Positions 12,327-14,123 of a stretch of 14,123 nucleotides of DNA are shown piece after piece (position 1 is the stretch's first letter; each line of letters opens with the position of its first letter). The notes beneath the pieces were generated by a model. It was given only the letters and a program-made list of their open reading frames with translations, was not told the origin of the DNA and did not search any database. Source of the stretch: an uncultured Acetatifactor sp. (GTDB taxonomy: Bacteria; Bacillota; Clostridia; Lachnospirales; Lachnospiraceae); the NCBI GenBank assembly GCA_947631715.1, contig CANRMK010000018.1, positions 1-14,123 on the forward strand, given 5' to 3'. A program made the translations under genes and the position numbers.

Positions 12327-12716
12327 TCAAACTGTAACTGTCTGAAGCTGTCCCGGATTCACAATGCTGATGGTTCCCATGCCGTTCGCGCACATCAGCT
12401 TGCAGTCGTTGGTAAGACACGGCTTGCCGCCGATCAGCACTGACGGTTTTGTGGGGATCCAGGTCCCGGCCGCCATAAGCATGCAGGGCTGAGGCGTAAG
12501 CACGCCCAGCGCGGCCGCCGTAGCCGCCGCCACCTGCGGATTGGCAAGCGAGGTGCACAGCCCAAAGGGCGAGATATTCGCTATGCTGCAATCCATAATG
12601 GTCGCCGCCGGTTTTCCTCCGATCAGACAGGTTCCCTGAGATGACGCTGTAATCGTGCCGGGCGCCAGCCCAAACGTACAAAGAGCCGTCGCTCCCGTTA
12701 CCACAAACTGTCCCAT
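12327..12716 (-). CDS. DUF4280 PAAR-like spike-tip protein
   Basis: A 129-residue protein with two similar halves: CLIGGKPAATIMDCSIANIS and VLIGGKPCLTNDCKLMCANG, plus an opening VVTGATALCTFGLAPG and a closing GMGTISIVNPGQ. This internal repeat with GGKP motifs is typical of DUF4280 PAAR-like proteins, which cap the gp5/VgrG needle and can carry or recruit effectors. Eight Cys residues are present; metal binding at the tip is plausible but inferred. ATG 12716 is chosen because AGGAGG lies 5 nt upstream and overlaps the stop of the preceding gene (TAAGGAGGACAGCATG); an in-frame ATG at 12749 lies inside that gene and lacks such a site. It is encoded far from the spike gene (1512-2324), on the other side of the sheath and tube genes. 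Confidence 0.9.
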   Translation of the reverse strand: MGQFVVTGATALCTFGLAPGTITASSQGTCLIGGKPAATIMDCSIANISPFGLCTSLANPQVAAATAAALGVLTPQPCMLMAAGTWIPTKPSVLIGGKPCLTNDCKLMCANGMGTISIVNPGQLQTVTV

Positions 12717-12726
12717 GCTGTCCTCC

Positions 12727-13467
12727 TTATTCCAGTGCTGCTGCGTCAAGCTTATGGAAATCCACCTTTTTAAACCTGACCTCTCCGTTCACCACATAGC
12801 GGACGAGATAATTGAGATAGTCCGAATCGTCCCGCACCCGCAGACAGTAGCTTCCGTCTTCGTCCACACACCCGAATACGGTCCGGGCGATGGGAGAATT
12901 CACGGAAAAAGGTTCCCTGAGAGGCGAGGCAAGCTTCACGGAAAGCGCCGTGAGCTCTTCCGTTACCACGAAAGGCTCATAGGTCTGTCTCTCCATATTC
13001 AGCAGCCCGTAATAGATCCCCTCCATGCTGTACCGGTAACTCTTGAACAGCGACATGATACATTTCCGCTCGTCAAAGCTGTTGATGCAGCAGCCCGTCG
13101 AGCTGAAAGAGACTGCCTGGAGCTTCTCCAGGCCCTGGAGCCGGCCGGTCAGGGAAAGAAGCGGCTGGCCCTTGCCGTTGTTCTCTGACGGGATCAGGAA
13201 CACGGCCTTTGTGGGAATCAATTTGTCCAGCTCTTCGTAACGGATCTTCAGTCTGCAGGGCTCGTAACCGTTTACCTGGATCTCCAGTTCACAGTCCTCC
13301 CGCCCTCTGTCAAGGAATACGTGATTACCGCTTCCCCTGGAGACGGGCTGCACCGCTTTGCCGTTCATCCAGAACCGGACATTTCTCTCTTCCACCACAT
13401 ATCCGTTGGTCGTATCGTTGAGATTGACCGCCAGATCGAGACTGTGGCGGATAATTGATGCATCCAC
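12727..13467 (-). CDS. Uncharacterised eCIS-associated protein
   Basis: A 246-residue protein that I do not recognise. Residues ~15-75 alternate short strands and look like an Ig-like or carrier beta-sandwich (VRFWMNGKAVQPVSRGSGNH, then CELEIQVNGYEPCRLKIRY). The middle (85-150) includes SFSSTGCCINSFDERKCIMS, with a Cys pair. The end (150-246) is again strand-rich (VFGCVDEDGSYCLRVRDDSD, then YLVRYVVNGEVRFKKVDFHK). There is no signal peptide, membrane segment or enzyme motif. The GTG start (13467) directly follows the DUF4255 stop (CAG TAG GTG) with GGAGG about 11 nt upstream, so translation is probably coupled. Lying between the tail terminator and the PAAR-like gene, a structural, cargo-loading or surface-decoration role is possible; none is demonstrated. 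Confidence 0.88.
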   Translation of the reverse strand: MDASIIRHSLDLAVNLNDTTNGYVVEERNVRFWMNGKAVQPVSRGSGNHVFLDRGREDCELEIQVNGYEPCRLKIRYEELDKLIPTKAVFLIPSENNGKGQPLLSLTGRLQGLEKLQAVSFSSTGCCINSFDERKCIMSLFKSYRYSMEGIYYGLLNMERQTYEPFVVTEELTALSVKLASPLREPFSVNSPIARTVFGCVDEDGSYCLRVRDDSDYLNYLVRYVVNGEVRFKKVDFHKLDAAALE

Positions 13468-14067
13468 CTACTGTGTTTCCCCTCCTTCCTCTCCTACTAT
13501 GTGCAGTCCAAAGGTCGCCTCGCTGACGCGTGGCGTATTGACTACGATCTCGCTGGAAAGGAATACGGGCGCCGCCTTATAGAACAGGCTGATCTGATAG
13601 GGCTTATTGATCGCCTGCCACACCCTTACCTTTTCCTCCAAACTTATCTTCGCCTGAGACAGTACAATGGGAGGTTCCTGCGTGTCCAGCCAGGACTGCA
13701 GCTGGTTGGGAAGAACGGAGCTGTTGTCATTGACGATCTGCGCCACTCTTCCGATGATTTTCTGTATATCCGGCGCCTTTAATCCCATCTGGGAGGAACC
13801 GTTTATAAAGACCATATAGTATAGACCGTATGGTCTGGGCGGCTTTTGAAGCTGGACCCTGCCCTTCTGTATGAAAGGCGTCTGGGTCGTCTCATTCTCT
13901 TCCCGTATGTCGTACAGATACACGCCGAGGATATAGTCCACGTCCTGATCCGCCGGGGAAGAGATCTCAATATTGTTCGGAGAGGGAATCGGCTCCGGGC
14001 ACATTTTTTTCCGCAGAGTCCGGACAATATAGGAACTGACATCTGATATAATAGGATAATCAGCCAT
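13468..14067 (-). CDS. DUF4255 protein, Pvc16/Afp16-like tail terminator
   Basis: A 199-residue protein. It matches the DUF4255 (Pvc16 N-terminal) pattern: an opening YPIISDVSSYIVRTLRKKM, a strand with VDYILGVYLYDIREENETTQ, then RPYGLYYMVFINGS and a helical LKAPDIQKIIGRVAQIVNDN segment. In Afp/PVC the homologue caps the tube and sheath end and fixes particle length. Such genes are typical of eCIS and help separate this locus from a phage or T6SS. ATG 14067 has AGGAG in the overlapping end of the preceding reading frame (GGAGAGGAGTAGAGATGGC), a 2-nt gap after that gene's stop. Both ends of the gene are tightly joined to neighbours, so it belongs to the same transcript. Confidence 0.9.
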   Translation of the reverse strand: MADYPIISDVSSYIVRTLRKKMCPEPIPSPNNIEISSPADQDVDYILGVYLYDIREENETTQTPFIQKGRVQLQKPPRPYGLYYMVFINGSSQMGLKAPDIQKIIGRVAQIVNDNSSVLPNQLQSWLDTQEPPIVLSQAKISLEEKVRVWQAINKPYQISLFYKAAPVFLSSEIVVNTPRVSEATFGLHIVGEEGGETQ

Positions 14068-14069
14068 CT

Positions 14070-14123
14070 CTACTCCTCTCCTTCCGCTGCAGCCGAAATG
14101 ATGTCCTCCACCATTCCCTGCAT
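14070..14123 (-). CDS. C-terminal end of an upstream gene (17 codons visible)
   Basis: The minus-strand frame from the window edge reads MQGMVEDIISAAAEGEE then TAG at 14070-14072. It carries the ribosome-binding site of the DUF4255 gene in its last codons. The ATG at the very edge may be internal, so only the acidic tail of this protein is known and its family cannot be named. Confidence 0.6.
   Translation of the reverse strand: MQGMVEDIISAAAEGEE

Noticed and set aside
12327..12749. Longer PAAR-like protein starting at 12749
   Set aside because: The extra 11 residues lie within the preceding gene and have no good ribosome-binding site, while ATG 12716 has AGGAGG at ideal spacing.
1..14123. 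Contractile-tailed prophage or type VI secretion system
   Set aside because: DUF4255, CIS_tube adaptors, DUF6760 and DUF4280 fit eCIS. No terminase, portal, capsid, holin, TssJ/L/M or ClpV gene is visible, though the flanks are unseen.

Overview
The window is one continuous minus-strand operon: 14 genes read from right to left, with no credible plus-strand gene. It encodes most of the structural core of an extracellular contractile injection system (eCIS), a headless phage-tail-like particle of the Afp/PVC type. The strong AGGAGG-type ribosome-binding sites, the tight gene packing and the moderately GC-rich sequence suggest a Firmicute, perhaps a gut Lachnospiraceae-like Clostridium. That placement is an inference. 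The DUF4255 protein, two CIS_tube adaptors, DUF6760 and the absence of capsid, packaging, lysis or TssJLM genes point to an eCIS rather than a prophage or a T6SS, within the limits of the window.

Layout in transcription order: the last 17 codons of an upstream gene (14070-14123); DUF4255/Pvc16-like tail terminator (13468-14067); an unrecognised 246-residue protein (12727-13467); DUF4280 PAAR-like tip (12327-12716); tail sheath (10581-12299); inner tube (9977-10480); T4-type baseplate hub assembly chaperone (9541-9903); DUF6760 (9338-9598); a second, tube-fold protein with a long repeat tail (8124-9323); a 680-residue coiled-coil-rich protein (5929-7971); two tandem CIS_tube-family adaptors (4775-5764 and 3865-4758); gpD/gp27-like hub (2311-3753); gpV/gp5-like spike (1512-2324); gp25-like wedge (1033-1479); and the start of a gpJ/gp47-like wedge (1-1070), cut by the window edge. 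The AAA+ ATPase, tail fibres, effectors and the remaining baseplate genes are not in view and may lie to the left.

The parts should work together as follows: spike and PAAR tip on the hub, wedge proteins around it, tube-fold adaptors joining the hub to the polymerised tube, a sheath around the tube and a terminator at the far end.

The most interesting signal is a possible programmed -1 frameshift. The chaperone and DUF6760 genes overlap by 58 bp in the -1 frame. In that overlap an A AAU UUU heptamer sits in exact X XXY YYZ phase, five codons before the chaperone stop. This is the same architecture as the phage lambda gpG/gpGT tail chaperones. The 680-residue protein two genes downstream is then a natural candidate for the tape measure. 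The operon is also rich in tandem repeats: 38-residue Trp repeats on the second tube protein, a 13-residue Ala/Gly repeat inside the hub, and two non-coding arrays (10-bp and 32-bp units) directly flanking the 680-residue gene.
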